Source: an uncultured Olsenella sp. (GTDB taxonomy: Bacteria > Actinomycetota > Coriobacteriia > Coriobacteriales > Atopobiaceae). From it: 64,000 nt of DNA. Below the pieces are notes generated by a model. The model made no database searches. It worked only from the letters and a program-made list of their open reading frames with translations, and was not told the DNA's origin. The stretch covers positions 12,279 through 76,278 of the forward strand of contig URLM01000005.1 in assembly GCA_900548775.1 (NCBI GenBank). Reading direction: 5' to 3'. The position numbers and the translations under genes were made by a program. Of this stretch, positions 53,201-61,718 are shown one piece after another (the first letter of the stretch is position 1; every line of letters starts with the position of its first letter).

Positions 53201-53797
53201 GAGCGAGTCGAAGCCATCGGGCGAGGAGTGGGCGGCGCTCACGACGTCCGCGACCATGGACACCATGCCAAAGGGCGTGGGCCCGCCCAGCGCGCCGTAG
53301 CCGTACTCCTGGAAGGCACCGGCGAGCACCGGGTTGGCGTAGTCACGGCTCGCCGCGCCCACGACCTCCTCCGTTGCCTGCTCGATGAGGGCACGGGCCT
53401 CGTTGGTGCCCGCGACCTTGAACGAGGGGTCGATGCCCAGGTCGAGCGCATGGCGCTTCAGGATGCGCGAGCACATGCCGTGGATGGTGCTTATCCAGGC
53501 TGAATCCACCTTGAGGGCCTGCTCGCGCATGCCCGCCTGACGAAGCGTCGAGCGGACGCGCTCCTTTATCTCGCGCGCAGCAGCGTTCGTGAAGGTGATG
53601 ACCAGGACCTGGCTCAGGTCGTCGACGTAGGGCGCGCCGTTCTCGCCTGAACCCGGAGAGAGCGCCCAGGCGATCCTGCGCGTGAGGGTGAAGGTCTTGC
53701 CGGAGCCGGCGCCCGCCTCGACGAAGACGGGGCGGTCGAGCGTCGAGACGATCTGACGCTGGCGGTCGTTGAGGGAAGAGAGGTCAATGCCAGACAC
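50294..53797 (-). CDS. addA: ATP-dependent helicase/nuclease subunit A (AddA)
   Basis: 1167-residue UvrD-like helicase with a C-terminal RecB-type nuclease, part of the AddAB end-processing complex in recombination. Walker A is EAGAGSGKTFTLTRR, Walker B VDESQDTDARQLE, and nuclease motifs are VEGAIDLL and FLVDYKTG. I start at GTG 53797, whose G is the last base of the addB stop (TAGTG), with GAGGAGG upstream. The nearby in-frame ATG at 53842 lies inside addB. Confidence 0.93.
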   Translation of the reverse strand: MSGIDLSSLNDRQRQIVSTLDRPVFVEAGAGSGKTFTLTRRIAWALSPGSGENGAPYVDDLSQVLVITFTNAAAREIKERVRSTLRQAGMREQALKVDSAWISTIHGMCSRILKRHALDLGIDPSFKVAGTNEARALIEQATEEVVGAASRDYANPVLAGAFQEYGYGALGGPTPFGMVSMVADVVSAAHSSPDGFDSLVAVGEPDAEGALVRLREAVGALGAQSGITPAAREAVMRSLESLDAFLSAPPGERTPEAANAALAGVKLPSARAKAIKELVPEAKRALSEARLEVALAGSAPLADALIGLARRVDARNLELKREKSVLDNDDLVSLALHAVRDNPVVAADYRGRFKLVMVDESQDTDARQLELITLLSGDGASHLTTVGDAQQSIYRFRGADVGVFRARGGEVPEKDHVRLDVNYRSHADALSLVDAICGGPDGVVEGFMHLEPNPGREDGYRARSLPRVDVEVTLAKRGQAGLAAATCATQIADRLAAYAAAGQSPSDMALLLGATGKADLYIDALRSHGLECVVTGGSTFTRTPEVKVMAALLHTLANPHDTQSGLFPLLASPMFELDANDFVQLGTRRQDMVDAPTKRAIDRGLQTMSFYDGATPSPRLKAAHEVLVHARLALRKHPVADVCLQVVRESGWLRRLEAEGTNGLAQEANVLAAVRYIRDLTQDLGLGPARAATEFDLWLEAAKVPPASLAGGSSNQVQIMTVHASKGLEFPIVAIAECWADPRPSGAVVTGRVDARRRGVIVKPKGLKVPKDLVAEENPRSCAEWLLSLSEEGAEQEAAEKTRLLYVALTRAREALVLGVGVTQSSSGASPALAARVLEALVGTSAPAPGARSFEYGGSEPGRVRCVSLEPCETPLGKGVTVDSAGSFFDGTVSSPDEVIGIGATVEAPAPMGFSLVSPDPDPAAPVVTMWRPRAGVFSYSSAHAQMLGDFSAAGAAALDDAGPAAGVAALPTRAERDAMQEGAPVVGDADKATGLGSAFHELAQAMVEGGQRFPVPGRVAATKRFWRLSERAGVRLDEALARWWGSDVRKEALSHAIVRAEVPFFQRVDSAYGGYVEGAIDLLATDPGSTHAFLVDYKTGDRGLDARALRQRHEMQANFYAHVLMGLGFSSVSCRFVCVELEREDAPGQPVVVPYEFDAAHPPRMG

Positions 53798-56700
53798 TAG
53801 GAAAGCCTCCTCTCGCAGTTCATGACGGGGCAGAAGGAGCATGCGGCGGCGTCGAGGGGGTTGGCCTCGACGTTTCCGGCAAGGAGCTGGGCGACCTTCT
53901 CGGCAATGGCCTGCTCGGTAGCGTCGAGGTACGCCTCCATGCCGTGCTCGCCCTCCACGCCATAGGAGTCTCCCCCATTGACGGCGTAGGCCAAAAGGGA
54001 GTCCTCCCTCTTAGGCACGTGGTCGCCAAGCACGCGGTCGAGGGCGTCGTCCGCGATGGCGCCACCAACCGCATGGCCCCCGCGAGTTCCCAGGTAGACC
54101 GCCGCGCGAACCTTGAGCTCGGGGTGCATGCGGCGCACAACCTGCCCGTAGATGAGCGACTGGACGCGACGGGGAAGCCCGTAGGGAGACGCCTCTTGTC
54201 CGTCCGTCTCGCCGTCACCCGCCGCCGAACCCCCGCGCACCGGGGTTACGCCGTACTCCTTCGCAAAGCCGTTTGGCCCCTTGTGCTTGTAGTCGATGAC
54301 CACCGCCTGCTGGTGGGCGTCTACGTCCACGCGGTCGATGGTGCCGCAGATCCAGGCGCCGGCGTATTCCACGGGCTCGCTCTGCGTGCCGAAGTCCCAC
54401 TCGAAAAAACGGGGCTCATAGCCAACGAAGAGCCCCGCCTCGTAGTCGAGCGCGGTCTCGAGGTCGCGCCTGAGCTGCGCGAGCTGGGCCTCGTCCACAG
54501 CGTTATGAGGAACGAAGGCCTGGTAGCGGCTACGCTTGCCCTGCCTCAGGCTCTGGTGGCGAAGGTGCTCCTCGAACTCGGCGAGAAGGACCTCATGCGC
54601 GTGGGCCAGGCCCATTGGGTCATCCTCGAGCACGCGGGAGCCGGGCAGCATGACCCAGGGGTCGAGGCGCTCGTCCTCGCCCACGCCCGCCCTCTCGCGC
54701 GCCTCGGCAAGCAGGCGCGAATGGGTGACCTCGAGCACGCGATGGGCGAAGGTTCCCATCTCCATGGGGCCAAATCCGGCATCGGAGTCCTGGAGGCGAA
54801 GGCGGCGCAGGCTGAACCACTTGTACGGGCACTCGAGGTACGACTCGATCTGCGATGCAGAGAGGAGCGGCTTTCCCTCGACGAGGTCGACCCTGCCAGT
54901 TGGGGGAACCACGACCAGCGGCGCGTTCGAGCCGGAGATGCTGCCGGCGGCAGACGGATCCGAGGTGCCCGCAGGCGTCATGCCGCGGCCGTCTGTGCTC
55001 AGGTTGGCATCCGCCTGGTCCTCGCCGAGCGAGCGAACCACGGGACCTTTCTGTGTCTTCGAATCCCCCTCCCCATAGCAGGAGAGCAGCTCGGTGAGCA
55101 TGACCGCCGGGTAGCACGTGCTCCCGGAGGCGTCCACCCCACAGCGCTCTACTACAAGGCGCTCGCGAGGCACGCGCAGCATGCGCCAGAAGGTCGAGCG
55201 GTCGCGCTCGGCGGGATCCGCCTTTGGCTCTACCCCCAGACGCTCGAGGAGCGCGGAGAGGATGTCGTCCCCGTTGCCTATCGGCCATTCGGCCGAGGTC
55301 ATCGAGCACGCGACAAGGGCATCTGCCGAGAGGGGCGCAAGGCCGGCGGCACGCGAGCGGCCATAGATCCTGCAACGGCAGGCGCCCTCGCCCGCCCATG
55401 CGCCGGGACGCACGGTCGCGCTGGTCTGGGACATTGCCTGCGAGCAGAGCTCGACCAGGGTGGTGAGGGCGACGTGCCCAGGGACCGAGGGGCCTGCCGT
55501 CACGCCCAGCTCCTTGAGCGTGCCCGCGATCCCGAGGACCGAGTCGAGCACGGCGATCGCCCGTTCATCCGCAAGCCTGTTGCGCTCGGGGGCAACGGGG
55601 ACCAGTTCGAGACCGGCGTCGTCGGGGACGAGGTCCGCAGGGTCGGGCTCGCCGTCTTGGAGGTATGGCGCGAGGAGCCTGGAGGCAGCGGAGCCCAGGC
55701 GCCCTCGGAGGAGCTCCCTTGTGGCCGCGGCCACAGGCACGCTCGTCGCCTTGGGATTCTGGAGGGTCGCAAGGACGTCCGCAGGCGTGAGCAGGCGGTC
55801 TGCCCGCCACGCCCTGTCAAGCGAGACGGCGCGCTCGGTTGGCACGTGCGCGACGTCCTGGCGAAGGAAATCTGAAAGCGCGCGCGGCGGCCACCAGGCC
55901 ATGTCCCCGAGAAGGACAAGCTCGCCCTCGGGGGTCTCCTGGGAGGATGGCCATGACTCCGCAAGCTCGGAGAGCCGCGCGACCGAGCCGGCAAACTCGA
56001 GGAAGGCCCTGCCTGCCTCGAGCTGGTCAACGCGGGAGCCGAGCTCTGCCTCGCATGCCACGCCGCGCGAGAAGAGCTTGGGCGAGAGCTCGCGCCAGGC
56101 CCGCTCGGGATCCACAGCAACCACGATGACCTCGTGCGCCCCTGTCTGGGCAAGCTCGGCCACACGAGACGCCACGAGCTCAGCCTCGGCCAGGGGACCG
56201 GCCGGTTCCAGGACCTCCACGGCACCCGTGGACGCGACACCCGCCCCAGACCCAAAGACCGCGCCGAGCAGCTCTTGGAGTTCCAGAGCCCTCCCCGCCT
56301 CCGGCGCCGGGGCAGGGGCCGCGCTCTCGCGGTCTCGGACCACCTTCCCTCCACGTGCCAGGACGTCCTTCTCGACGAGCGCAATCGACGAGTCCTGCCC
56401 AGCCAGGGCGGCCTCGTTGCCCACCTGGGCGACGATCGCGAGCTCGCCCGCGCAGGCGAGGTCTGCCAGAAGCTCGCGCGTCGCTCGGTTTGTCTCGCCA
56501 AGTCCCGCCACCACGACGCAGCCCGGGCCGACAAGCCCCTTCGCCATGGCATCGACGACCAGCGACATGGCCTCGGGCTCCTCGACGTAGCCCGCGGCAT
56601 GAATGAGGCGCCCGTAGTCACCTGCGAGCGCGACGACGCCCATCTCGGCATCGGTGAGGCCGGCCTCATGGCAGGCGAGCTCGCTGGGCTCTCCCGCAGG

Positions 56701-57078
56701 GTCAAGGGGGAGCCAGGGAAGCGCATCGCGCACGAGCGACGAGAGGAGTTGGACGGTACCCGCATTGAGCGATACGCCCCTGCTGGACCCCTGGGCAATG
56801 ACGCGCTGCACGGCGATTGTCCTGGCGAGTGGCTCGATGACGTGCGTGCCGTCTCCCCAGACCTCCCAGCGCTCCTTCGCCCACGCAACGGGAGTGGTCA
56901 CGGTCACGCCGAGCGAAAGCGCCGGGAAGGCAGAGAGCTCCTTCTGGGCAACCAGCTGGTCCGCGAAACTCGAGACGAGAAGCGTTGCCGCGCCATGGGT
57001 GCGCAGCCCCTCCTCCAGGCGCGCGCGAACCTCCGCGCTTGCCAGGCACTCCTCAGCTGTTGTCGCAATGTGAAGCAT
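53797..57078 (-). CDS. addB: ATP-dependent nuclease subunit B (AddB-like)
   Basis: 1093 residues. No intact Walker A is seen at the N terminus, so the helicase part is probably structural. The C terminus is a PD-(D/E)XK nuclease (ICGTIDRVDVD, VVIDYKHKG) with the AddB-type iron-sulfur cysteines: one in SYLECPYKWF and three in ACSFCPVMNC. Start ATG 57078 lies just after the YerC-like stop. It is co-transcribed with addA. A long in-frame upstream extension is shadow translation of the YerC-like gene. Confidence 0.88.
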   Translation of the reverse strand: MLHIATTAEECLASAEVRARLEEGLRTHGAATLLVSSFADQLVAQKELSAFPALSLGVTVTTPVAWAKERWEVWGDGTHVIEPLARTIAVQRVIAQGSSRGVSLNAGTVQLLSSLVRDALPWLPLDPAGEPSELACHEAGLTDAEMGVVALAGDYGRLIHAAGYVEEPEAMSLVVDAMAKGLVGPGCVVVAGLGETNRATRELLADLACAGELAIVAQVGNEAALAGQDSSIALVEKDVLARGGKVVRDRESAAPAPAPEAGRALELQELLGAVFGSGAGVASTGAVEVLEPAGPLAEAELVASRVAELAQTGAHEVIVVAVDPERAWRELSPKLFSRGVACEAELGSRVDQLEAGRAFLEFAGSVARLSELAESWPSSQETPEGELVLLGDMAWWPPRALSDFLRQDVAHVPTERAVSLDRAWRADRLLTPADVLATLQNPKATSVPVAAATRELLRGRLGSAASRLLAPYLQDGEPDPADLVPDDAGLELVPVAPERNRLADERAIAVLDSVLGIAGTLKELGVTAGPSVPGHVALTTLVELCSQAMSQTSATVRPGAWAGEGACRCRIYGRSRAAGLAPLSADALVACSMTSAEWPIGNGDDILSALLERLGVEPKADPAERDRSTFWRMLRVPRERLVVERCGVDASGSTCYPAVMLTELLSCYGEGDSKTQKGPVVRSLGEDQADANLSTDGRGMTPAGTSDPSAAGSISGSNAPLVVVPPTGRVDLVEGKPLLSASQIESYLECPYKWFSLRRLRLQDSDAGFGPMEMGTFAHRVLEVTHSRLLAEARERAGVGEDERLDPWVMLPGSRVLEDDPMGLAHAHEVLLAEFEEHLRHQSLRQGKRSRYQAFVPHNAVDEAQLAQLRRDLETALDYEAGLFVGYEPRFFEWDFGTQSEPVEYAGAWICGTIDRVDVDAHQQAVVIDYKHKGPNGFAKEYGVTPVRGGSAAGDGETDGQEASPYGLPRRVQSLIYGQVVRRMHPELKVRAAVYLGTRGGHAVGGAIADDALDRVLGDHVPKREDSLLAYAVNGGDSYGVEGEHGMEAYLDATEQAIAEKVAQLLAGNVEANPLDAAACSFCPVMNCERRLS

Positions 57079-57080
57079 CG

Positions 57081-57458
57081 CTAGCCCTGTCTCCCCCTCG
57101 TTTCCGATAAACCGTCCTTCTCGACCCCTGGGCGTCCTGTCCCGCCCGCAGCTCCGTCGAGACGTTCCAGCACAAGCCGATAGCCGCCGCGCTCGCCCCT
57201 CAGGCACTTCGAGACGCGGCTCACCGTGGTGGACGACGCACCGGTGACGCTCGAGACGTCCACGTATGACCTGCCGGACCGCAGGAGCGTGGCCACCTCT
57301 AGGCGCTGCGCAAGGTCGCACATCTCGTGCGGGCTCAGGAGGTCTGCGAGGAAGGCCCGCGCCTCCTCTGGAGTCTCGAGAAGGCACATGGCCTCGCAGA
57401 GGCGTTGCGTCTCCTCGGAGCCCGTTGCGCCGTCATGCGCCATCTTGTCACGCGTCAT
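57081..57458 (-). CDS. YerC/YecD-type TrpR-like DNA-binding protein
   Basis: 125 residues. LCEAMCLLETPEEARAFLADLLSPHEMCD and a helix-turn-helix ATLLRSGRSYVDVSSVTGASSTTVSRVSKCL identify the YerC/YecD family of TrpR-like regulators. GGGAGGTCGCAG precedes ATG 57458. The gene ends 3 bases before addB and is often found near UvrD/PcrA-type helicase genes in Gram-positive bacteria; its target is unknown. Confidence 0.9.
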   Translation of the reverse strand: MTRDKMAHDGATGSEETQRLCEAMCLLETPEEARAFLADLLSPHEMCDLAQRLEVATLLRSGRSYVDVSSVTGASSTTVSRVSKCLRGERGGYRLVLERLDGAAGGTGRPGVEKDGLSETRGRQG

Positions 57459-57612
57459 CTGCGACCTCCCGCGCCGGTCCATGCCAATACACAGCCTCAC
57501 GTGCGTGGGAACCACTTTAGCGCATCAAAGTGCCATTGGGCTCGCACCTCCGTTGGGGCATCCGTGGCGTCTGCCCACAGTATGGAACGGGGACGCGACA
57601 CAAATAAGGGTC

Positions 57613-58860
57613 TTAGAGGGAGGCGTCCTCGGATGCCGAGCCATCGGGAGGCGCTGACTTCTCGCCATCGCCCAGCTCATCCGCGTCGCTCTCGCCTACA
57701 AGCCTGCGCTGGGGGAGCATGGCTCCAACGACACTGAGTGCGGCCCGCGTGGCGCTCGCCACCGCCGCAACCGTGGCATCCCAGGTCTCGCCGGCGGCAA
57801 CCTGGACCAGTTCGCCGAGAAGCTCCTTGGTGCGTGGGTCGGCGTCCCTCAGGGCGGCAAGCACGCGCTGGGTGCCCGCCGGATTGCCCATGACCTCGTC
57901 GAAGGTGGTCGCTCCCCCGGCCTCGAAGGCGTCGAAGACCTGGCGCGTGAAGAGCTCGCGGTCCGCGAGGTTTGCCCCGCGCATCCACTTGTCGAAGATC
58001 GCGTTCACGAGCTTGCACTGCGGGAGCAGGTCTTCGGCCTCGTCCAGACGGTCAGCATGGACCTGCCAGGTTGTGGGGTCGTGCTGGAGGGCGCCGTCGC
58101 CGACGCTTCTCACGATGGTCTTGGGCTCGTCGGGGTTGTCGAAGAGCATGCCAACCACGCTGTAGGTGGGAACGATGCGCACGAAGCGCTCGCCGTACAC
58201 GTCATGGCAGCTCAAGGGCACAACCTCTGGTGCCATGAGCGGCCCGTCGTTGGAGTAGACGCGCTCGATCACGTGGCGAAGCTCGTCGGGCAGCAGCACC
58301 GCCGAGAAGCTCGCGAGGTTGCCGCCTTTGGAGTGCCCGCCCACCATGAGGCGCACGCCCTCGGCGTCGGCACGTCGCGCCTGTCTCAGCAGGTACTCGG
58401 CGGCGAGCCTCTGCGCCTCCGTGACCTCGAAGCTCAGCATGAAGTCCTCGCGCCAGCCAACCAGGGAGTTGTCGGTGCCCCTGAAGGAAACGAAGCGCAG
58501 CCCGCCCGGAATCTCGATCGTGAGCGCGGCAAACTGCAGGTCCCGGTCGTGGTCGAAGACGTCCGCGTAGTCTCGCACGAGCGCCTGGCCAAAACGCTTG
58601 GAGGCCCCGAGGAGCCGCAGGTAGCGCCCGTCGATCTTTGCAAGCGACCGCACGTATGGTGAAACGTCGCCACCCGCGCGGTCGAGCAGCGCCTCGCACG
58701 CGTACGAGACGGTGACCGGCCCCTCCCCCTCGCTGGGAACGATTCCCGTGAAGTCCACGTACGAGAGCACCGAGAGGATCAGCCCGTCGACCACGTTGAA
58801 CGGGCGCTCCTCGAGCGTTATGTCTCCGCGCAGGTCAAGGTAGTCGTGGATGTTTGCCAT
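57613..58860 (-). CDS. DUF2974-family alpha/beta hydrolase (Mbeg1-like)
   Basis: 415 residues, predicted cytoplasmic lipase-like hydrolase. The nucleophile elbow is VGGHSKGGNLA, preceded by FVSFRGTDNSLVGWREDF, as in DUF2974 proteins. The acidic C-terminal tail (SDADELGDGEKSAPPDGSASED) is probably disordered. It appears to be a single gene between the yerC-addBA operon and the dehydrogenase. Substrate unknown. Confidence 0.88.
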   Translation of the reverse strand: MANIHDYLDLRGDITLEERPFNVVDGLILSVLSYVDFTGIVPSEGEGPVTVSYACEALLDRAGGDVSPYVRSLAKIDGRYLRLLGASKRFGQALVRDYADVFDHDRDLQFAALTIEIPGGLRFVSFRGTDNSLVGWREDFMLSFEVTEAQRLAAEYLLRQARRADAEGVRLMVGGHSKGGNLASFSAVLLPDELRHVIERVYSNDGPLMAPEVVPLSCHDVYGERFVRIVPTYSVVGMLFDNPDEPKTIVRSVGDGALQHDPTTWQVHADRLDEAEDLLPQCKLVNAIFDKWMRGANLADRELFTRQVFDAFEAGGATTFDEVMGNPAGTQRVLAALRDADPRTKELLGELVQVAAGETWDATVAAVASATRAALSVVGAMLPQRRLVGESDADELGDGEKSAPPDGSASEDASL

Positions 58861-58911
58861 GGGGTTCCTTCGTGTGAGATGGGCGGCCGATTATCAGACA
58901 CTACAACAAGA

Positions 58912-58940
58912 GGCCCGGCCGGGGAAACCTCGACCGGGCC
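58912..58940 (-). terminator. Terminator-like hairpin after the dehydrogenase gene
   Basis: Stem GGCCCGG (58912-58918) / CCGGGCC (58934-58940) with partial inner pairing. On the minus strand it is followed by TCTTGTTGTAG, a loosely T-rich tail. It separates fucO from the DUF2974 gene. Confidence 0.65.
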
Positions 58941-58961
58941 AGGAATCGCTGTTCTTCTCGC

Positions 58962-60176
58962 CTACGCCATGACCTTGCGGAACAGGGCCTTGATGGTCTC
59001 GTGGTCGGCGGGTTTGGGCGTGCCTGGGAAGCACGCGTCGGCGGCCGCGTCGTCTGCGAGCTGGTCGAGATCGGCCTCCACAAGTCCATTGCAGGTCTTG
59101 GGGATGCCCACGTCCTCGCCGAGCTTGGCGACGGCAGCGACGACGTTCTTGTTCACCACGTCGATGGGGTCGGTGTCCCAGCCGGCAACGTCCATCACGC
59201 GGCCGATCTCGCGGTAGCACTCGCCGCAGGCGTCGGCATTGTACTCCATGCACACGGGCAGGAGCATGGCACACGCCACGCCGTGCGGGGTGTCGTAGTG
59301 CGCCGAGAGCGTGTGCGCCATGGAGTGAACGATGCCCAGGCCAACGTTGGAGAGGCCCATGCCGGCGATGTACTGGCCAAGCGCCATCTCCTTGCGGCCC
59401 TCGCCCGGCTCCTTGGACTTGGCCTCGGCCACGGCCTTGCGCAGCTTGTGCGAGATGATGCGGATGGCCTCGAGGTGGAACATGTCAGAGAGCTCCCAGG
59501 CGCCCTTGGTTGTGTAGCCCTCGATGGCGTGGGTGAGCGCATCCATGCCGGTGGCGGCGGTGAGGCCGACGGGCATCGATGCCATCATGTCCGGGTCGAC
59601 CACGGCGACCTCGGGGATGTCGTTTGTGTCCACGCACACAAACTTGCGGACCTTCTCGGGATCGGTGATCACGTAGTTGATCGTGACCTCGGCAGCGGTG
59701 CCCGCCGTGGTAGGCACGGCGATGGTGAAGGTGGCGTGGTTCTTGGTATCCGCAACCCCCTCGAGCGAGCGCACGTCCGCGAACTCGGGGTTCTCGTGGA
59801 TGACGCCGATGGCCTTGGCGGTGTCCATCGAGGAGCCGCCACCGATGGCGATGATGCAGTCCGCACCGGAGTCCGCCATGGCGGCCACGCCGTCCTGCAC
59901 GTTCTGGATGGTGGGGTTGGGCTTGATCTCGGAATAGACCACGTAGGGGAAGCCCGCCTCGTCGAGAAGGTCGGTTACCTTGGCGGTAACGCCAAACTTC
60001 ACGAGATCGGGGTCGGAGCAGACGAAGGCCTTGGTGAGGCCGCGGCGGCTCAGCTCGCCGGGGATCTCCTTGATGGCGCCAGAGCCGTGATACGAGATGG
60101 TGTTGAGGACAAAGCGATGACCATAAAGCTCTTCCTTCCCGTTAGGTGCCGGCGGCGTCTCTGCCACCGGACGCAT
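58962..60176 (-). CDS. fucO: Iron-dependent alcohol dehydrogenase, lactaldehyde reductase (FucO-like), start uncertain
   Basis: Group III dehydrogenase that reduces lactaldehyde to propanediol in fucose/rhamnose fermentation. NAD binding is shown by IAIGGGSSMDTAKA; iron ligands lie in GMDALTHAIEG and HSMAHTLSAHYDTPHG. Homology begins at HRFVLNTISYHG, about 19 residues after ATG 60176. A strong GGAAGGAAG site precedes an ATG at 60124 that is one base out of frame; adding one G would give ATG GGT CAT CGC and restore the frame. So either a one-base deletion removed the original start, or an upstream start is used. Confidence 0.85.
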   Translation of the reverse strand: MRPVAETPPAPNGKEELYGHRFVLNTISYHGSGAIKEIPGELSRRGLTKAFVCSDPDLVKFGVTAKVTDLLDEAGFPYVVYSEIKPNPTIQNVQDGVAAMADSGADCIIAIGGGSSMDTAKAIGVIHENPEFADVRSLEGVADTKNHATFTIAVPTTAGTAAEVTINYVITDPEKVRKFVCVDTNDIPEVAVVDPDMMASMPVGLTAATGMDALTHAIEGYTTKGAWELSDMFHLEAIRIISHKLRKAVAEAKSKEPGEGRKEMALGQYIAGMGLSNVGLGIVHSMAHTLSAHYDTPHGVACAMLLPVCMEYNADACGECYREIGRVMDVAGWDTDPIDVVNKNVVAAVAKLGEDVGIPKTCNGLVEADLDQLADDAAADACFPGTPKPADHETIKALFRKVMA

Positions 60177-60235
60177 GCCAAGGGCCAATCTACCCAACGA
60201 GAGGGATGCCAGACCGGCGAGTCTCCCCAATCAGC

Positions 60236-60320
60236 CTTCTTTATCGGTATCTGGGAATTACTCTGCTCGCCAACTGGGCAAATGTGAGGTCCCGTTCACA
60301 GATACCGATACATAGAACGG
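60236..60320. repeat. Palindromic MITE-like element, copy A
   Basis: Imperfect arms around 60236-60259 and 60295-60320, both sharing TATCGGTATCTG or its complement CAGATACCGATA. The inner segment contains CGCCAACTGGGC, which occurs inverted in copy B. It lies in the leader region of fucO. No ORF of its own. Confidence 0.8.
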
Positions 60321-60396
60321 AGGAGGGAGGGGGATGGTGCGGTCTGAGAGGGGGACAACGTTTCGGGTGGGGAATCGGGTCTTTGGAAGGGGCACT

Positions 60397-60546
60397 GTCC
60401 AAAATTTGCGGTTGACGGTCAAAATTCAGGGTTTCGCCTAGTATCACCTCGCAGGTGCCATTTCCCTACCTGCGGCTCCGCAAAAAGTTAGAGTCTTTGT
60501 ACTCGGCGATTCGACGAAAAAGGACCGGCAACCGCGATTTTTGTGC
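60397..60546. repeat. Large imperfect palindrome between the two MITE-like copies
   Basis: Arms of about 48 bases (60397-60444 and 60497-60546) match with scattered mismatches, for example GCGGTTGACGGTC on the left against GACCGGCAACCGC on the right. A second hairpin, CGCAGGT (60450-60456) / ACCTGCG (60468-60474), is nested inside. It could fold into a cruciform or a structured RNA. The surrounding 60177-60733 has no supportable gene. Confidence 0.75.
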
Positions 60547-60618
60547 AAGGGGCACGGTATGCGGGCAGCCGACCCCCGGTGACGACCCCTCTCCCAGGCC
60601 TCTCCCATCGGGTTCACC

Positions 60619-60703
60619 CCGTTCTTTATCGGTATCTGTGAATCGGACACCGCATTCGCCCAGTTGGCGGAAAGCGAGATTCACAGATACCGATAAAGAA
60701 CGG
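60619..60703. repeat. Palindromic MITE-like element, copy B
   Basis: Perfect 26-base arms (60619-60644 and 60678-60703) around 33 bases. It is the better-preserved copy of the element at 60236-60320 and is inverted relative to it, judged from the inner GCCCAGTTGGCG. It lies 30 bases past the sortase stop. Confidence 0.9.
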
Positions 60704-60733
60704 AGGGGGTTGAGACGAGATAGGGCCAGGACG

Positions 60734-61705
60734 CTACTTGCGCTCGTGGCGGGGAACGTAGGAGGAGTCGCGCTCCCGCTTGCGCACAACGGCCCAGCGC
60801 AGGACGAGAAGGCCAATCCCCACGCCAAGGCCAATGAGGGAGAAGACGATAAGGGGCGCGCTTTGGTCGGCTGGGCTGAGCAGCGGCACGTCATCGGCAG
60901 TGTCCTGCATGTCGAGCCACTCCTGGGGCACGTCGCAGCGTTCCGCGTGGACAAGCAGCCTGTGCGTGTTCACGCCATACGGCGTGCAGGTGACAAGCGT
61001 CACCAGGTCCTTTCCGTCCCGCGTGACGAGGCTCTGCGTCTCTGTGGGAAGCACGACCTCGGTGCTGGTCACGCGGTAGGCGTGGTCCTCCCCCAGAACG
61101 CGGATGATGAACCAGTCCCCCTCCTTGAGCTGGTCGATGTCGCCAAGGATCTTGGCGGATGGCAGGCCGGTATGACCTGCGAGGACGCTGTGCGTTGAGG
61201 GGCCTCCAATGGGAAGGGATGTCGTAGGGAGATGCCCCACGCCTCTGAGGAGCTGGTCGTCCGAAACGCTGTGGTAGATGGGAAGGTTGACCCCGATGGA
61301 GGGTATGACGAGCTGTCCCATCACGCCATCACCCGCGAGGTTGAGGACCTTCGCGTACTCCTCGTCGGAGGGAGTCGCATTGCTGGGGTCGAAGGGATCC
61401 GACACGACCACACGACCCTGGAGCTGCCGGCGGTTGAACTCCCGTGCGGCCCCCCACTCGGCACTGAGGTCCTGCTTGGGAGCCTGTGCCACCACTTGCT
61501 CCTGCTGCTGGCCAACCTCCGCCTGTTGCCTCCGGGCAAGATAGTCGCTCACGTAGGGGTAGAGGATTGCCGCGATTCCCGCAAAGGCGAGCAAGACGGC
61601 GAAAACGACTGCCCGCTTGCTTGGCAGGCCGCCTGACTGGGAAGGGCCGGAGGAGACGGACGCCCCCTCCGGCCTCGTTGCGCTATGTCCAAGACGAAAA
61701 GACAA
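60734..61705 (-). CDS. Class C (pilus-assembly) sortase
   Basis: 323-residue membrane-anchored transpeptidase that polymerises pilins. It has an N-terminal hydrophobic segment (about 31-50), the class C lid motif DPF in VVVSDPFDPSN, catalytic His in LAGHTG, catalytic Cys in LVTLVTCTPYG with Arg in NTHRLLV, and a C-terminal membrane segment (about 286-304). The start appears to be TTG 61705 with a weak ribosome site; I see no better candidate. It follows the pilin gene by 13 bases. Confidence 0.92.
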   Translation of the reverse strand: MSFRLGHSATRPEGASVSSGPSQSGGLPSKRAVVFAVLLAFAGIAAILYPYVSDYLARRQQAEVGQQQEQVVAQAPKQDLSAEWGAAREFNRRQLQGRVVVSDPFDPSNATPSDEEYAKVLNLAGDGVMGQLVIPSIGVNLPIYHSVSDDQLLRGVGHLPTTSLPIGGPSTHSVLAGHTGLPSAKILGDIDQLKEGDWFIIRVLGEDHAYRVTSTEVVLPTETQSLVTRDGKDLVTLVTCTPYGVNTHRLLVHAERCDVPQEWLDMQDTADDVPLLSPADQSAPLIVFSLIGLGVGIGLLVLRWAVVRKRERDSSYVPRHERK

Positions 61706-61718
61706 GGTGTAGGGTTAC

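Noticed and set aside
51629..53503. 624-codon plus-strand open frame antisense to addA
   Set aside because: Shadow of the AddA frame; AddA has clear helicase and nuclease motifs on the other strand.
57480..57612. SOS box or operator before the yerC-addBA genes
   Set aside because: No GAAC-N4-GTTC or other convincing palindrome is present in this stretch.
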